From assembly GCA_903850915.1 (NCBI GenBank), contig CAINMV010000016.1, positions 1-58,406 on the forward strand: a stretch of DNA of 58,406 nt, written 5' to 3'. The notes under the pieces are model-generated. The model did no database searches and had not been told where the DNA came from. It was given only the letters and a program-made list of their open reading frames with translations. This DNA is from an uncultured Bacteroidota bacterium. Its GTDB lineage: Bacteria > Bacteroidota > Bacteroidia > UKL13-3. The position numbers and the translations under genes are program-made. Shown here one piece after another: positions 15,922-25,758 of this stretch (its first letter is position 1; every line of letters starts with the position of its first letter).

Positions 15922-18588
15922 TTAATAATTTAAATTCGGACCTAACCATTTTTCCATCTCCTCAACCTGGTGCTGTTTGCGTTGTGCGTAATCAACAACT
16001 TGATCTTTACTAATTTTCCCAAGTCCAAAATACTTACTTTCTTTATGAGAGAAATACCATCCACTGACACTACTTGCAGGCCACATAGCAAAGCTCTCTG
16101 TAAGTTGGGTACCTGTGTTTTTTTCTACTTCTAAAAGCTCCCATAAAAGTCTCTTTTCGGTATGATCCGGACAAGCAGGATAGCCTGGAGCTGGCCGTAT
16201 TCCTTGATATGCCTCTTGAATTAAATCCTCATTACTTAAATTTTCACTTTTTCCATACCCCCAATAAAGCGTGCGAACCAATTGATGCATTTTTTCTGCA
16301 AAAGCTTCCGCCAATCTATCGGCAATAGCCTTGATCATAATACTGTTATAATCGTCGTGGCCCAATTCAAATTGTTTCGCCATTTCATCTGCACCAAATA
16401 TGCTAACGGCAAATGAACCCAAATAATCCTTTCTGCCAAACGTTTTTGGAGCAACAAAATCGCTTAACGAAAAATACGGTTGGCCTTGGGTTTTTTCATT
16501 TTGCTGACGTAAAAAATGCAATTGCATCTTTTCGCCATTAGGCTTCGTAATTTCAATGTCATCATTTTCGGCATTGGCTTCAAAAATGCCTATTACACCC
16601 TTGGCGGTTAACTTTTTGCCACTAATTACTTTAGACAAAAGAATTTTGGCATCGTGAAATAATTTTGTTGCCTCAATGCCCACTTTTTCATCTGTCAATA
16701 TCGTTGGATATTTTCCATACATCTCCCATGTATTAAAAAATGGGGTCCAATCGATAACTTCAGCTAGTTGATTTAAATCAAAATCATCGAAAATTGAAAT
16801 TCCTGGTTGATTGGGAATATATATATCGGAATTATGCCAGTCGATTGCAATTTTCTGTTCGCGTGCTTTTTCTATCGGAACAAAAACTTTAGTATCTCTT
16901 CTGTTTTTATGTTCTTCACGCATTTTAGCGTATTCCTCTTTTATTTGATTAAAAAAAGAGGCTTTTGATTCTTTCGTTAACAAGCTGCTCGCCACTGGAA
17001 CACTTCTTGAGGCATCTAAAACATGAACCACAGAACCACTATAATGCGGATCAATTTTTACAGCCGCATGAATACGCGATGTAGTAGCTCCTCCAATCAG
17101 TAAAGGAATAGTGAATCCTTGCCGCTCCATCTCTTTGGCCACGTGAACCATCTCATCTAAACTAGGGGTAATTAATCCACTTAAACCTATAATATCAGCA
17201 TTAATTTCTTTGGCTTTTGCTAATATTTTATCCGCCGAAACCATCACACCCATATCGTGAATTTCATAATTGTTGCATCCCAATACAACCCCAACTATGT
17301 TTTTACCAATATCATGAACATCTCCTTTCACGGTAGCTAGTAGTATTTTACCTGCATTTTTGCTATCACCTGCCTTCTTTTGCGCTTCAATAAAAGGAGT
17401 AAGCACGGCAACAGCTTTTTTCATCACACGGGCACTTTTCACCACTTGCGGCAAAAACATTTTTCCAGCACCAAACAAATCCCCAACAACACTCATACCA
17501 GCCATTAGTGGACCTTCAATTACATCGAGAGGGCGGTCAGACATTAATCGCGCTTCTTCAGTATCGATTTCAATGAAATCGGTGATACCTTTTACCAAGG
17601 CATGTTTTAAACGCTCTGCAACGCTATTGCTGCGCCATGCCTCATCAATAACTATTGCTTTTCCTTTGGCTTTGATAGTGTCAGCAAAGGTTACTAGTCG
17701 TTCTGTTGAATCTGATCTTCGATTCCACAATACATCTTCAACAAGCTCAAGAAGTTCCTTTGGTATCTCATCATAAACTTCAATCATTCCCGCATTTACG
17801 ATGCCCATATCCATGCCATTTTGAATAGCACGATATAAAAATGCAGCATGCATTGCCTCCCGAACGGTATCGTTGCCACGAAAGGAAAACGAAATATTAC
17901 TAACACCACCTGAGACTTTTGAATATGGAAGATTTTCTTTGATCCACCTGGTTGCATTGATAAAGTCGAGAGCATAATTATTGTGCTCTTCAATACCCGT
18001 GGCAACAGTTAAAATATTTGGATCAAAGATTACGTCTTCAGGCTCAAAATGCACCTCATTTACTAAAATATCATAGGCGCGTTTACAAATAGCAATTTTC
18101 TTTGCAAAGGTATCGGCTTGTCCGTCTTCATCAAAAGCCATAACTACTGTTGCGGCACCATATCTTTTAATAATTCGGGCCCTTTCAATAAACTTTTGTT
18201 CTCCATCTTTTAAGGATATGGAATTTACAATTCCTTTTCCTTGCATACACTTAAGACCAGCCTCTATGATCTCCCATTTTGATGAATCGACCATGACAGG
18301 AACCCTTGAAATGTCAGGTTCTGAGGCAATTAGATTCATAAATTTCGTCATGGCAGCAACCCCATCCAACATCCCTTCATCCATGTTAATGTCGATAATT
18401 TGAGCGCCATTCTCCACTTGTTGCCTTGCAACACCGAGGGCACTATCAAAATCGCCACTTAAAATCATCCGCATAAATGCCTTGCTACCTGTAATATTTG
18501 TACGCTCGCCTATGTTAACGAAGTTTGTTTCTGGCGTAATCGTTAAAGGTTCAAGTCCACTTAATTGTAAATATCTAGTTTGTGTCAT
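15922..18588 (-). CDS. metH: Methionine synthase part 2: folate, cobalamin and reactivation domains
   Basis: The 888-residue C-terminal part of B12-dependent methionine synthase. Domains in order are: pterin/methyl-THF binding ([16 protein letters not shown], about 23-38), B12 cap helix bundle (around 355-400), B12-binding Rossmann domain with DVHDIGKN (lower-ligand His425), and the SAM-binding reactivation domain ending [18 protein letters not shown]. The homocysteine-binding domain is absent and encoded by the next gene upstream (60-base gap). The two polypeptides must act together. This split is known in Bacteroidota. It methylates homocysteine with methyl from 5-methyl-THF. Confidence 0.95.
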   Translation of the reverse strand: MTQTRYLQLSGLEPLTITPETNFVNIGERTNITGSKAFMRMILSGDFDSALGVARQQVENGAQIIDINMDEGMLDGVAAMTKFMNLIASEPDISRVPVMVDSSKWEIIEAGLKCMQGKGIVNSISLKDGEQKFIERARIIKRYGAATVVMAFDEDGQADTFAKKIAICKRAYDILVNEVHFEPEDVIFDPNILTVATGIEEHNNYALDFINATRWIKENLPYSKVSGGVSNISFSFRGNDTVREAMHAAFLYRAIQNGMDMGIVNAGMIEVYDEIPKELLELVEDVLWNRRSDSTERLVTFADTIKAKGKAIVIDEAWRSNSVAERLKHALVKGITDFIEIDTEEARLMSDRPLDVIEGPLMAGMSVVGDLFGAGKMFLPQVVKSARVMKKAVAVLTPFIEAQKKAGDSKNAGKILLATVKGDVHDIGKNIVGVVLGCNNYEIHDMGVMVSADKILAKAKEINADIIGLSGLITPSLDEMVHVAKEMERQGFTIPLLIGGATTSRIHAAVKIDPHYSGSVVHVLDASRSVPVASSLLTKESKASFFNQIKEEYAKMREEHKNRRDTKVFVPIEKAREQKIAIDWHNSDIYIPNQPGISIFDDFDLNQLAEVIDWTPFFNTWEMYGKYPTILTDEKVGIEATKLFHDAKILLSKVISGKKLTAKGVIGIFEANAENDDIEITKPNGEKMQLHFLRQQNEKTQGQPYFSLSDFVAPKTFGRKDYLGSFAVSIFGADEMAKQFELGHDDYNSIMIKAIADRLAEAFAEKMHQLVRTLYWGYGKSENLSNEDLIQEAYQGIRPAPGYPACPDHTEKRLLWELLEVEKNTGTQLTESFAMWPASSVSGWYFSHKESKYFGLGKISKDQVVDYAQRKQHQVEEMEKWLGPNLNY

Positions 18589-18648
18589 TGTTAATTCTAT
18601 GTTCTGGAATTACTCTTCCTAATTCAATGCTTATTTCAAAACTCGGAA

Positions 18649-19671
18649 TTAGTTGTTTTTAGGTTTCCGAGGTGCATATTTAGATGCATGTTCAGCGATT
18701 TCTTTAATATGCGCCGGGGTGGTTCCACAGCATCCTCCAACAATATTTATAAATCCTGATTTTAAAAAGTCATCTATTTGCTCGCACATCATATGTGGTG
18801 TTTCATCATATTCTCCAAATTCATTTGGCAGTCCGGCATTTGGATAGCAACTAACATAGCAAGCCGCACTGTTCGATAATGACTCCAGATAAGGACGCAT
18901 AGCACTTGCACCTAGGGCACAGTTAATACCTATGCTCAATGGATTTGCATGTTTCACTGAAGTGTAAAATGCTTCTATTGTTTGCCCTGAAAGTGTTCGA
19001 CCGCTGGCATCAGTAATGGTTCCTGAAATTGATATCGGCAGTTCTACGCCAATCTCATCAAAAACTTCGAGGCAAGCAAATATGGCAGCTTTGGCATTTA
19101 AAGTGTCGAAAATAGTTTCGATTAATAATAGGTCAACCTCACCATCGATAAGCGCTTTCACCTGCTCCTTATATGCGTTTTTAACTTGGTCAAAGTTTAC
19201 TGTTCTGTATTCTGGTCGATTTACATCCGGTGATAAACTTAACGTTCTATTCATAGGGCCAATAGCGCCAGCTACAAATCTTGGCTTTGATGGGTCTTTG
19301 GCTGTAAAATCATCAGCTGCTAGCCTTGCAATTTTTGCTGCTGCATGATTAAGCTCGATCGCCAAGCTTTGCATTTCATAATCTTCTAAAGATACAGCTT
19401 GACAATTGAAGGTGTTTGTTTCTATAATATCTGCACCTGCCTCCAAATATTCACGATGAATAGCGTTAATAATTTGTGGTTGAGTTAAGCAAAGTAAGTC
19501 ATTATTACCTTTAATGTCTTTTACCCAATCCTTGAATCTCTCGCCCCGGTAATCTGCTTCTTCTAACTTATAAAGCTGTATCATAGTGCCCATGGCACCA
19601 TCGAGTATTAAAATCCGCTTTTCTAAAGCACTTGCTATTGCTGATTTCGATTTATTGGTAGCTATTGTCAT
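18649..19671 (-). CDS. metH: Methionine synthase part 1: homocysteine-binding domain
   Basis: About 340 residues from ATG 19671; the upstream ATG 19719 gives a poor leader. It is the zinc-dependent homocysteine S-methyltransferase barrel of Met[14 protein letters not shown], the FNCQA segment, GINCALGA with one zinc Cys, and [11 protein letters not shown] with the other two. It ends right after this domain, and the remaining domains are in the gene just downstream. It is first in the transcript and sits about 100 bases after a SAM-I riboswitch, so high SAM should shut it off. Confidence 0.94.
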   Translation of the reverse strand: MTIATNKSKSAIASALEKRILILDGAMGTMIQLYKLEEADYRGERFKDWVKDIKGNNDLLCLTQPQIINAIHREYLEAGADIIETNTFNCQAVSLEDYEMQSLAIELNHAAAKIARLAADDFTAKDPSKPRFVAGAIGPMNRTLSLSPDVNRPEYRTVNFDQVKNAYKEQVKALIDGEVDLLLIETIFDTLNAKAAIFACLEVFDEIGVELPISISGTITDASGRTLSGQTIEAFYTSVKHANPLSIGINCALGASAMRPYLESLSNSAACYVSCYPNAGLPNEFGEYDETPHMMCEQIDDFLKSGFINIVGGCCGTTPAHIKEIAEHASKYAPRKPKNN

Positions 19672-19771
19672 AATTAAAATTCTTTTTATAAATTTATAAA
19701 CCTCAATGTCAAAAGGCATTTTAGGGCTTATTTCTTATCCAAAAAGTTGCAAGAGAATTATTGTAATTCAC

Positions 19772-19879
19772 CTTATCTTTTCCCAAAATTCAGTGAGAAC
19801 TTCAAGATAGGAATTAGCACCCACCAAGTTGGGTTGCCAAGACATCATAGGGCCTAATCCCTCCGTCTTTCTGGATAAG
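19772..19879 (-). ncRNA. SAM-I (S-box) riboswitch upstream of metH
   Basis: On the minus strand the outer P1 stem pairs CTTATC (from 19879) with GATAAG (to 19772). Inside lie the hallmark S-box elements in order: GACGGAGGGATTAGGCCCTA, TGGCAACC, GGTGCTAATTCC, then the P4 region. These form the kink-turn and SAM pocket. It controls the leftward metH part 1, metH part 2 and metF. I see no strong terminator between it and the start at 19671, only a small GAATTA/TAATTC hairpin (about 19755-19769). Control may therefore be translational. The other ~250 bases of this 368-base gap (19672-20039) hold only this leader and the divergent promoter region. Confidence 0.92.
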
Positions 19880-20039
19880 TGATGCAAATATAAGCTATAA
19901 ACGTGAATTTCGAATTAGTAAAGTATAAAAAAACGTAGAAACATAATTTAGTAATTGTATTTTCGTTTGTAACTCATCATTTTTAATTCGTGATTATTTC
20001 TATTACTTTGCTCCACTTAATTAATACATAAACTACGTT

Positions 20040-20834
20040 ATGTCATTACACGTTAAAACCATGGCTGAAATGCATGCAGCTGGAGAGGCACCTGAAGTTT
20101 TATTTTGGGTGGGATGCGCAGGAAGCTTCGATGATAGAGCCAAGAAAGTCACACGTTCTTTTGTAAGTATCTTAAATCATGTAGGTGTAAATTTCGCTGT
20201 ACTTGGAACCGAAGAAAGTTGCACGGGCGACCCTGCGAAAAGGGCTGGTAATGAATTTCTATTTCAAATACAAGCTATGAATAACATTCAAGTGTTAAAC
20301 ATGTATGCGGTAAAAAACATTGTAACAACATGCCCTCATTGCTTTAATACTTTAAAAAATGAATACCCACAACTTGGTGGCAATTATGAGGTAATCCATC
20401 ATTCACAGTATCTTCAGAAGTTAATAGACGAAGGAAAACTAAAGGTAGAAGGAGGAAGCTTTAAAGGCAAGAAAATTACATATCACGATAGTTGTTACTT
20501 AGGCAGGGCCAACAATATTTATGAAGCTCCAAGGGCTGTGCTCGCCGAGCTCGATGCTGACTTGATCGAATTAAAAAGATGCAAAAGTAATGGCTTATGC
20601 TGTGGAGCTGGCGGTGCGCAAATGTTTAAAGAAGCCGAAAACGGGAATAAAGAGGTAAATATTGAACGTACCGAAGAAGCTCTAGCCACCCATGCTGAAG
20701 TCATCGCTGTAAATTGTCCGTTTTGTATGACAATGATGCGCGATGGTGTTAAGCACTTTAATAAAGAGGACTCCATAAAAATCATGGATCTAAGTGAGCT
20801 TATTTCTGAATCACTTAATATAGATGTACGCTAA
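20040..20834 (+). CDS. CCG-domain (Fe-S)-binding protein, HdrB/LutA-like
   Basis: 264 residues with two CCG (cysteine-rich) domains. The first has FWVGCAGSFDD, EESCTGDPAKR and TTCPHCFNTLKNEYPQLGG. The second has TYHDSCYLGRANNIYEAPR, NGLCCGAGGAQM and NCPFCMTMM. These bind a noncubane or 4Fe-4S cluster, as in heterodisulfide reductase B and lactate-utilisation LutA. The length and start match a widely conserved Bacteroidota version, so it is not truncated. It normally works with another Fe-S partner, which is not in the window. A TTACTTTG near-match to the -7 box lies about 35 bases upstream. Its end overlaps the next gene by 11 bases. Confidence 0.85.
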   Translation: MSLHVKTMAEMHAAGEAPEVLFWVGCAGSFDDRAKKVTRSFVSILNHVGVNFAVLGTEESCTGDPAKRAGNEFLFQIQAMNNIQVLNMYAVKNIVTTCPHCFNTLKNEYPQLGGNYEVIHHSQYLQKLIDEGKLKVEGGSFKGKKITYHDSCYLGRANNIYEAPRAVLAELDADLIELKRCKSNGLCCGAGGAQMFKEAENGNKEVNIERTEEALATHAEVIAVNCPFCMTMMRDGVKHFNKEDSIKIMDLSELISESLNIDVR

Positions 20835-21177
20835 AGAAACCTATTCCTTTTTTGATAATGTGTATGCCGTGGTGCGCCTTATTCCAAAAGGACGAGTGAC
20901 TAGTTATGGTGCTATTGCTGCTTATCTAGGAAGTAAAGGAAGTAGCCGTATGGTAGGATGGGCAATGAATGCAGCCCATGGCTTAAAGCCTCCAGTTCCT
21001 GCACATCGTGTGGTTAATAGAAATGGTCTTCTTACAGGAAAGCAACATTTTAGCAGCCCAACACAAATGCAGGAATTATTGCAACTTGAAGGGATATATG
21101 TTGAAGATGATCAGATTCAAAACTTTCTAACTTTTTTTTGGGATCCTAAAAATGAATTAAATAATTATGAGGAATAG
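20824..21177 (+). CDS. Alkyltransferase-like protein (ATL), MGMT fold without catalytic Cys
   Basis: 117 residues, the size of the DNA-binding domain of O6-alkylguanine-DNA alkyltransferase. It begins FFDNVYAVVRLIPKGRVTSYGAIA (helix-turn-helix with the Tyr/Arg pair) and has MVGWAMNA. The active-site PCHRV box reads PAHRV (Ala60). Without the Cys it cannot take up alkyl groups. Known ATLs bind O6-alkylguanine and hand it to nucleotide excision repair. It overlaps the CCG gene by 11 bases and the amidohydrolase by 11 bases, so the three are probably one operon. Confidence 0.88.
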   Translation: MYAKETYSFFDNVYAVVRLIPKGRVTSYGAIAAYLGSKGSSRMVGWAMNAAHGLKPPVPAHRVVNRNGLLTGKQHFSSPTQMQELLQLEGIYVEDDQIQNFLTFFWDPKNELNNYEE

Positions 21178-22807
21178 CCTTTTTGTTTGTGTTCTATTGT
21201 TTTTAATTTCCAGTTGTGATAATAAAATAAAAGTCGACGCTGTTTATTTCAATGGACATGTATTCACAGTAGATTCTGTTTTCTCCATAATGGAAGCATT
21301 TGCCATTAAAGATGGAAAATTTATTGCCATTGGAACGTCGCAAGAAATCCTGGCTAAATATGATTCAAAAAATCTCATAGATCTAAAGCAACGCCAAGTT
21401 TATCCTGGGTTTATTGATGCCCATTGTCATTTTATGGGTTATGCCAATGATTTATATAAATGTCAATTGGTGGGTACAAAATCCTTCAATGAGGTATTGC
21501 AGAAAATCATTCAATATGATAGATCTAAAAATCCATCTTTCATCTATGGAAGAGGCTGGGACCAAAACGATTGGGAAATAAAGGAATTCCCTAACAATGG
21601 CGAATTAAATGCTGAGTTCCCTAATAAACCTGTATTCTTAAAACGTATTGATGGCCATGCAGTTCTTGTAAATGCAGCTTTCTTAAATTTGGCCGACTCA
21701 ATACTTAAATTTTATAAAAACAGCGCGTTTATCGAAACAAAAAATGGCTTACCCACAGGTATTTTATTCGATAACGCCATGGATGCTGTCGAAAAGTTAA
21801 TTCCAGCACTTTCCAATATTGAAATAATCTCGGAGGTAACGAAAGCTCAGTCGGATTGTATTAAACTTGGTCTAACATCACTAGGTGATGCTGGCTTGAT
21901 GCCAACACAAATTGAATTAATTGATAGCCTTCAAAAAACCGGCTTACTTAAATTACGAATCTATGGAATGGTGTCTGCCACAGAAGAAAATTTAGAGTAT
22001 TTAGAAAATAAAGGGAAGATAAAAACGCCCTATTTAAATGTTCAATCTTTAAAAGCGTATGCGGATGGAGCTTTAGGAAGTCGTGGCGCTCGCTTAAAAA
22101 CAGACTACTCCGATAAGCCTCACCATTGTGGCTCCATGAATATTTCTGCCGATCAGCTAAGTAAATATGCACTTTGGGCATATCAACATAACTTTCAAAT
22201 GAATACCCATGCTATTGGTGACAGTGGGAATGCTTTTGTTCTTAAAGTATACTCGGAAATCTTAAAAGAGAAGAACGATTTACGATGGAGAATTGAACAC
22301 GCTCAAGTTATTGATCTTATGGATATTAATGATTTTAACACCTATTCCATTATTCCTTCTGTACAGCCTACTCATGCTACAAGTGATATGCCTTGGGCTA
22401 TACAACGATTAGGTGCGTCACGAATGTTTGGCGCGTATGCCTATCAAAGTTTACTTAAACAAAATGGTTGGCTACCGTTAGGAACGGATTTTCCTGTGGA
22501 ATATTTAAACCCAGAGTATACATTTTTTGCAGCAGTTGGTAGGAGGGATGAACATGAAAAGCCCGATTCTGGATTTCAAAAAGAAGAGTCACTATTGCGT
22601 GAACAAGCGTTAAGAGGTATGACAATTTGGGCAGCCAAAGCAGCATTTGAAGAGCAGGAGAAGGGAAGTATTGAAACGGGTAAATATGCCGACTTCATTA
22701 TTTTTGAAGAAGACTTTATGAAAGATGAACTTCGAAAATTAAGAAATGCCACTCCGCAGATGACCATTATCAATGGCGAAATTTTGTATAGAAAAGATAA
22801 AAATTAA
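21167..22807 (+). CDS. Amidohydrolase-family lipoprotein (YtcJ-like)
   Basis: 546 residues. A lipoprotein signal (LLFLISSC, Cys17) places it on the envelope, unusual for the cytoplasmic members of the group. The metal-dependent hydrolase fold shows the first HxH in DAHCHFMGY, a GRGWDQNDW segment, NTHAIGDSGN, EHAQVID and the late LPLGTDFPVEYLNP with the metal Asp. It ends GSIETGKYADFIIFEEDF, typical of the family. The substrate is unknown; YtcJ-like enzymes act on formamide or amide bonds. It starts within the ATL gene (11-base overlap). Confidence 0.85.
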   Translation: MRNSLFVCVLLFLISSCDNKIKVDAVYFNGHVFTVDSVFSIMEAFAIKDGKFIAIGTSQEILAKYDSKNLIDLKQRQVYPGFIDAHCHFMGYANDLYKCQLVGTKSFNEVLQKIIQYDRSKNPSFIYGRGWDQNDWEIKEFPNNGELNAEFPNKPVFLKRIDGHAVLVNAAFLNLADSILKFYKNSAFIETKNGLPTGILFDNAMDAVEKLIPALSNIEIISEVTKAQSDCIKLGLTSLGDAGLMPTQIELIDSLQKTGLLKLRIYGMVSATEENLEYLENKGKIKTPYLNVQSLKAYADGALGSRGARLKTDYSDKPHHCGSMNISADQLSKYALWAYQHNFQMNTHAIGDSGNAFVLKVYSEILKEKNDLRWRIEHAQVIDLMDINDFNTYSIIPSVQPTHATSDMPWAIQRLGASRMFGAYAYQSLLKQNGWLPLGTDFPVEYLNPEYTFFAAVGRRDEHEKPDSGFQKEESLLREQALRGMTIWAAKAAFEEQEKGSIETGKYADFIIFEEDFMKDELRKLRNATPQMTIINGEILYRKDKN

Positions 22808-23310
22808 TTTCCAGCGAAGGTTTTATGAATCTTTTTTCGACGATGGGTGGTGCGTTTAAATTGATCTTCATAACTTACAATACTAATGTTACCATCCACT
22901 TCAAGCATAGCTAATTTTACCATATTTAAACTCGAAACACCATGTTCTCGGATGCTTTCATCTAGTTCATCATGGGTGATTCGAGCTTTTACAAGGTTTT
23001 TTTCTTCTATAATCCCATCCATTACAAGCAATAGCGGCTCGTCTTCAATAGCTTTTTTTAACCAAGCATAGCGAAACATCCCTAGCTTAAGGATATAATT
23101 GAAAATAAATAGTGTAGATGCGGCGATGATTCCACCCAACAAAGAGGTGTCATTTCCAACCATTGCATTTTGCACGGCATTGCTAATTAAAATAATAAAT
23201 ACCAAGTCGGTAGTTGAAAGTTGCGACAATTCCTTTTTACCCGCCAATCTAATGGCTAGAATCATAAATCCATATACCGCAGCACTTCTAATAATTATTT
23301 CGTAATTCAT
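22804..23310 (-). CDS. DUF421/YetF-like membrane protein
   Basis: 168 residues with about three N-terminal membrane helices (MNYEIIIRSAAVYGFMILAI, TDLVFIILISNAVQNAMV, LLGGIIAASTLFIFNYIL). A soluble YetF-type C-terminal domain follows (PLLLVMDGIIEEKNLVKARI, then a helical DELDESIREHGVSSL). The family is widespread; Bacillus YetF members take part in spore germination/lipid-linked functions, and the role here is unknown. Its start is 6 bases after the stop of the membrane glycosyltransferase-like gene upstream, so the two are likely co-transcribed. Confidence 0.85.
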   Translation of the reverse strand: MNYEIIIRSAAVYGFMILAIRLAGKKELSQLSTTDLVFIILISNAVQNAMVGNDTSLLGGIIAASTLFIFNYILKLGMFRYAWLKKAIEDEPLLLVMDGIIEEKNLVKARITHDELDESIREHGVSSLNMVKLAMLEVDGNISIVSYEDQFKRTTHRRKKIHKTFAGN

Positions 23311-23316
23311 TTTAAT

Positions 23317-24792
23317 TTACTTAAACTTTTGCTTTAGTTGAATCATCAATTTCTCAAACTTGCCAAGCTCTCTTACATTCCATCCATCTGGTTTTGCATT
23401 AAATTTTGGATTTAAAAACACATTCACAAAAACAGCACCGTTTTCAAAACTTCGACCATACCAATCTAATAACTGCCTGTTCTCTTCGGGTGTAAATTCA
23501 GCACAAATATTACTGGAAACAACGCAAGGTAGTGAATCCAATGGAGTTTCATTGATTCGTTTAATAATGGGTTCATTGGCATTATCATAGGAACTGCTTT
23601 CGGGTTTAAGATATTTAAAGTCGTTGGCTATGGGCGCTTTGCTGTAAACTATTTTGTTTTGAATTTGTGAACTTAATAATGAATAACACTTAAAATAGTC
23701 ACGATAGCGAATATTGGCATCTGCAATTGTTTTTCCAGGATAGTAAAAAATACTTCCTGAAATCAAAGAAACAAAAATAATTGAAAGAAATAATTTCTTA
23801 TATTTCGAAGCTCGAGAGATTTCAATTACCACTATCAATAAAAACAAAAGAGCAAGAGACAAAAAATAACGATGGGCAATGGTGTTTTTTAATACCAGGC
23901 TCATAATTATTGTTGTAATAGAAAATGTAATCCAAAACAAGCTATCTATTTTTGTAAAATGATGTTTTTTGAACTTTAATAGTATATAAATAAAAATTGG
24001 CACGATCATTCCAAAGTCGGAAAAGCGCCAACCACAGTAAAGAAAACCCTTAATTACTTGGGTAATAGTGTTAGATTGGTGCGTATCAGAGTAGTCTGGA
24101 GAAATCAACCACCATCCGCTATGTGTAAAATGTAAAAAGAGCCATCCATTAAAAAAAACAAACGGAGTTAAATAAACAACAAATCTTGTTTTTGAAAATT
24201 TTATGATCGATGTAAAAATACCAGGCGTAAAATTTAGAAACAAATCAGCCAAAGCCAAGCCCACCAGAAAAAAGGCGCCTTGAAGATGGGAAAGTGTCAT
24301 TACAATTAAAACAAGGGTATATCGTAATATTTGTTTTGATAGTAAAAAATATACTGCCCAAATGAAGCTCGCCATTAGCATGGCTGTATTTATCATCATT
24401 GCATTTTGGGTAATAAACGTAGGATGAATTAATGCCAAAATAGAGGCATAATTAGTATATTTTTCATCCAAATATAAGCCACACACTTTACGAAAACCTA
24501 AATATAATATAAAGCACCAAATCATTCCGTAGCAATGACTTACCGCTAGTGTTTTTCCCAATAAGGCCCAAAATAAAACAAGTAAAATTGAATACGTAGG
24601 AGGGTGGCCCGGATCGAAGCCTTCTGGATAAAATATTGAGCCTGAATCGAAAATCGTTGAAGCTAATCGCGAGGTAGAAGAAATGGCATCACCAAAGAAA
24701 AGGTCATTTTTAAATACCCAAAAAAGGCATAAAAAGTAAAGCACCGAGATTGTCAAAAAGTATCGGTGAAGGAAAATTGATATTTTTCGCAT
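23317..24792 (-). CDS. Polytopic GT39/GT83-like membrane glycosyltransferase
   Basis: 491 residues with roughly 10-12 predicted membrane helices. The first loop has DAISSTSRLASTI and a FDPGHPPTYSILL segment like the acidic first loop of protein-mannosyl/ArnT-type (GT-C fold) transferases that use polyprenyl-phosphate sugars. The C-terminal ~100 residues are soluble. It is probably an envelope sugar transferase; acceptor unknown. The ATG is 5 nt after a TAACTTTG box (24798-24805), so it has a near-leaderless mRNA. It is followed by the DUF421 gene. Confidence 0.65.
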   Translation of the reverse strand: MRKISIFLHRYFLTISVLYFLCLFWVFKNDLFFGDAISSTSRLASTIFDSGSIFYPEGFDPGHPPTYSILLVLFWALLGKTLAVSHCYGMIWCFILYLGFRKVCGLYLDEKYTNYASILALIHPTFITQNAMMINTAMLMASFIWAVYFLLSKQILRYTLVLIVMTLSHLQGAFFLVGLALADLFLNFTPGIFTSIIKFSKTRFVVYLTPFVFFNGWLFLHFTHSGWWLISPDYSDTHQSNTITQVIKGFLYCGWRFSDFGMIVPIFIYILLKFKKHHFTKIDSLFWITFSITTIIMSLVLKNTIAHRYFLSLALLFLLIVVIEISRASKYKKLFLSIIFVSLISGSIFYYPGKTIADANIRYRDYFKCYSLLSSQIQNKIVYSKAPIANDFKYLKPESSSYDNANEPIIKRINETPLDSLPCVVSSNICAEFTPEENRQLLDWYGRSFENGAVFVNVFLNPKFNAKPDGWNVRELGKFEKLMIQLKQKFK

Positions 24793-24797
24793 TGTTG

Positions 24798-24805
24798 CAA
24801 AGTTA
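24798..24805 (-). promoter_or_regulatory. -7 promoter box TAACTTTG
   Basis: Exact TAnnTTTG match, 5 nt before the ATG at 24792 on the minus strand. Confidence 0.5.
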
Positions 24806-24859
24806 TCTTAAATGTAAATTAAAAAAGAATAAACGTAATTTGCCTTAAAATCAAGAAAT

Positions 24860-25681
24860 ATGGATGCAATAGATACGTTAAATAGCAGCTGGAGAAAAGT
24901 TGCCATGGCCATTTATAAAAAGCCAGTTGACTCGAAAATTTTCGGATCAGTTGAGATTGACGTCACCGAACTCGAAGATTTTATTACTGTTAAAAGAAAG
25001 GAGGGTATAAAAATCACCTTAACACACCTAATAACACTTGCTGTCTCTAGAGCATTGAAGGAAGAGGTTCCAGCGTTAAATACCTTTGTAAAACGTGGAA
25101 AAATAATCCAAAGAATTCATATTGATGCTATGGTAAGTGTGCTTTTAAAGGCAGGCCACATGGATTCGGTTAAAATAACGGATTGCGATACACTAACGAT
25201 AAAAGAGCTGTCAGTTGCTCTAAATAGTGAAATACAAAAAATAAGACTTGAGTCTAATTTTGAAAAGAAACACTTACGAAATAGGCTTTACCTCGTTCCA
25301 TGGCCATTTCGAAATTGGATTATTCAACTTATAAAAACGGTAGTAATCGATTGGGGAATCTCCATTGCGTGGCTTAACCTTAAAACGGATAACTTTGGCT
25401 CCTTTGTTGTTTCAAATATTGGTTCCATTGGCTTAGACGTCGGCTACCCAGCTCTATTTCCAATCTCAAACGTGCCTTTTGTTATTATTATGGGAGGTGT
25501 GAATAAAAAGCCGTTTGTGGTGGATGATGAAATTAAAATAAGGCGAATATTAACATTAAGCGTAGCGCTCGACCATCGAGTTGTCGATGCAATTCATGGC
25601 GGTAAGTTGTTTCGTTATATAAAAAAAGTGGTTAGAAACCCAGAAATACTCGATATTAAACCCTCTTGGGCTAGTGCATAA
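24860..25681 (+). CDS. Stand-alone 2-oxoacid dehydrogenase E2-type acyltransferase catalytic domain
   Basis: 273 residues covering only the catalytic (CAT-like) fold. There is no lipoyl domain and no E1/E3-binding domain. The start SSWRKVAMAIYKKPVD and the end ALDHRVVDAIHGGKLF match; the latter holds the catalytic His-Arg-Asp (DHRxxD), but the usual Gly after Asp is Ala. Inside there is an extra hydrophobic segment (LYLVPWPFRNWIIQLIKTVV), unlike E2. A PDH-complex role is unlikely. It may be an acyltransferase using another carrier. It is divergent from the membrane transferase. Confidence 0.78.
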   Translation: MDAIDTLNSSWRKVAMAIYKKPVDSKIFGSVEIDVTELEDFITVKRKEGIKITLTHLITLAVSRALKEEVPALNTFVKRGKIIQRIHIDAMVSVLLKAGHMDSVKITDCDTLTIKELSVALNSEIQKIRLESNFEKKHLRNRLYLVPWPFRNWIIQLIKTVVIDWGISIAWLNLKTDNFGSFVVSNIGSIGLDVGYPALFPISNVPFVIIMGGVNKKPFVVDDEIKIRRILTLSVALDHRVVDAIHGGKLFRYIKKVVRNPEILDIKPSWASA

Positions 25682-25720
25682 TTCCGACAAGCATCATACA
25701 TTGAATTAGCAGTTATTCTT

Positions 25721-25728
25721 TATTTTTG
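25721..25728 (+). promoter_or_regulatory. -7 promoter box TATTTTTG for thiolase
   Basis: TAnnTTTG match about 30 bases before the ATG at 25759, with a TTG at 25701-25703 (17-nt spacer). Confidence 0.45.
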
Positions 25729-25758
25729 CACTTTGTTAAACCATTAATATCTTATATT

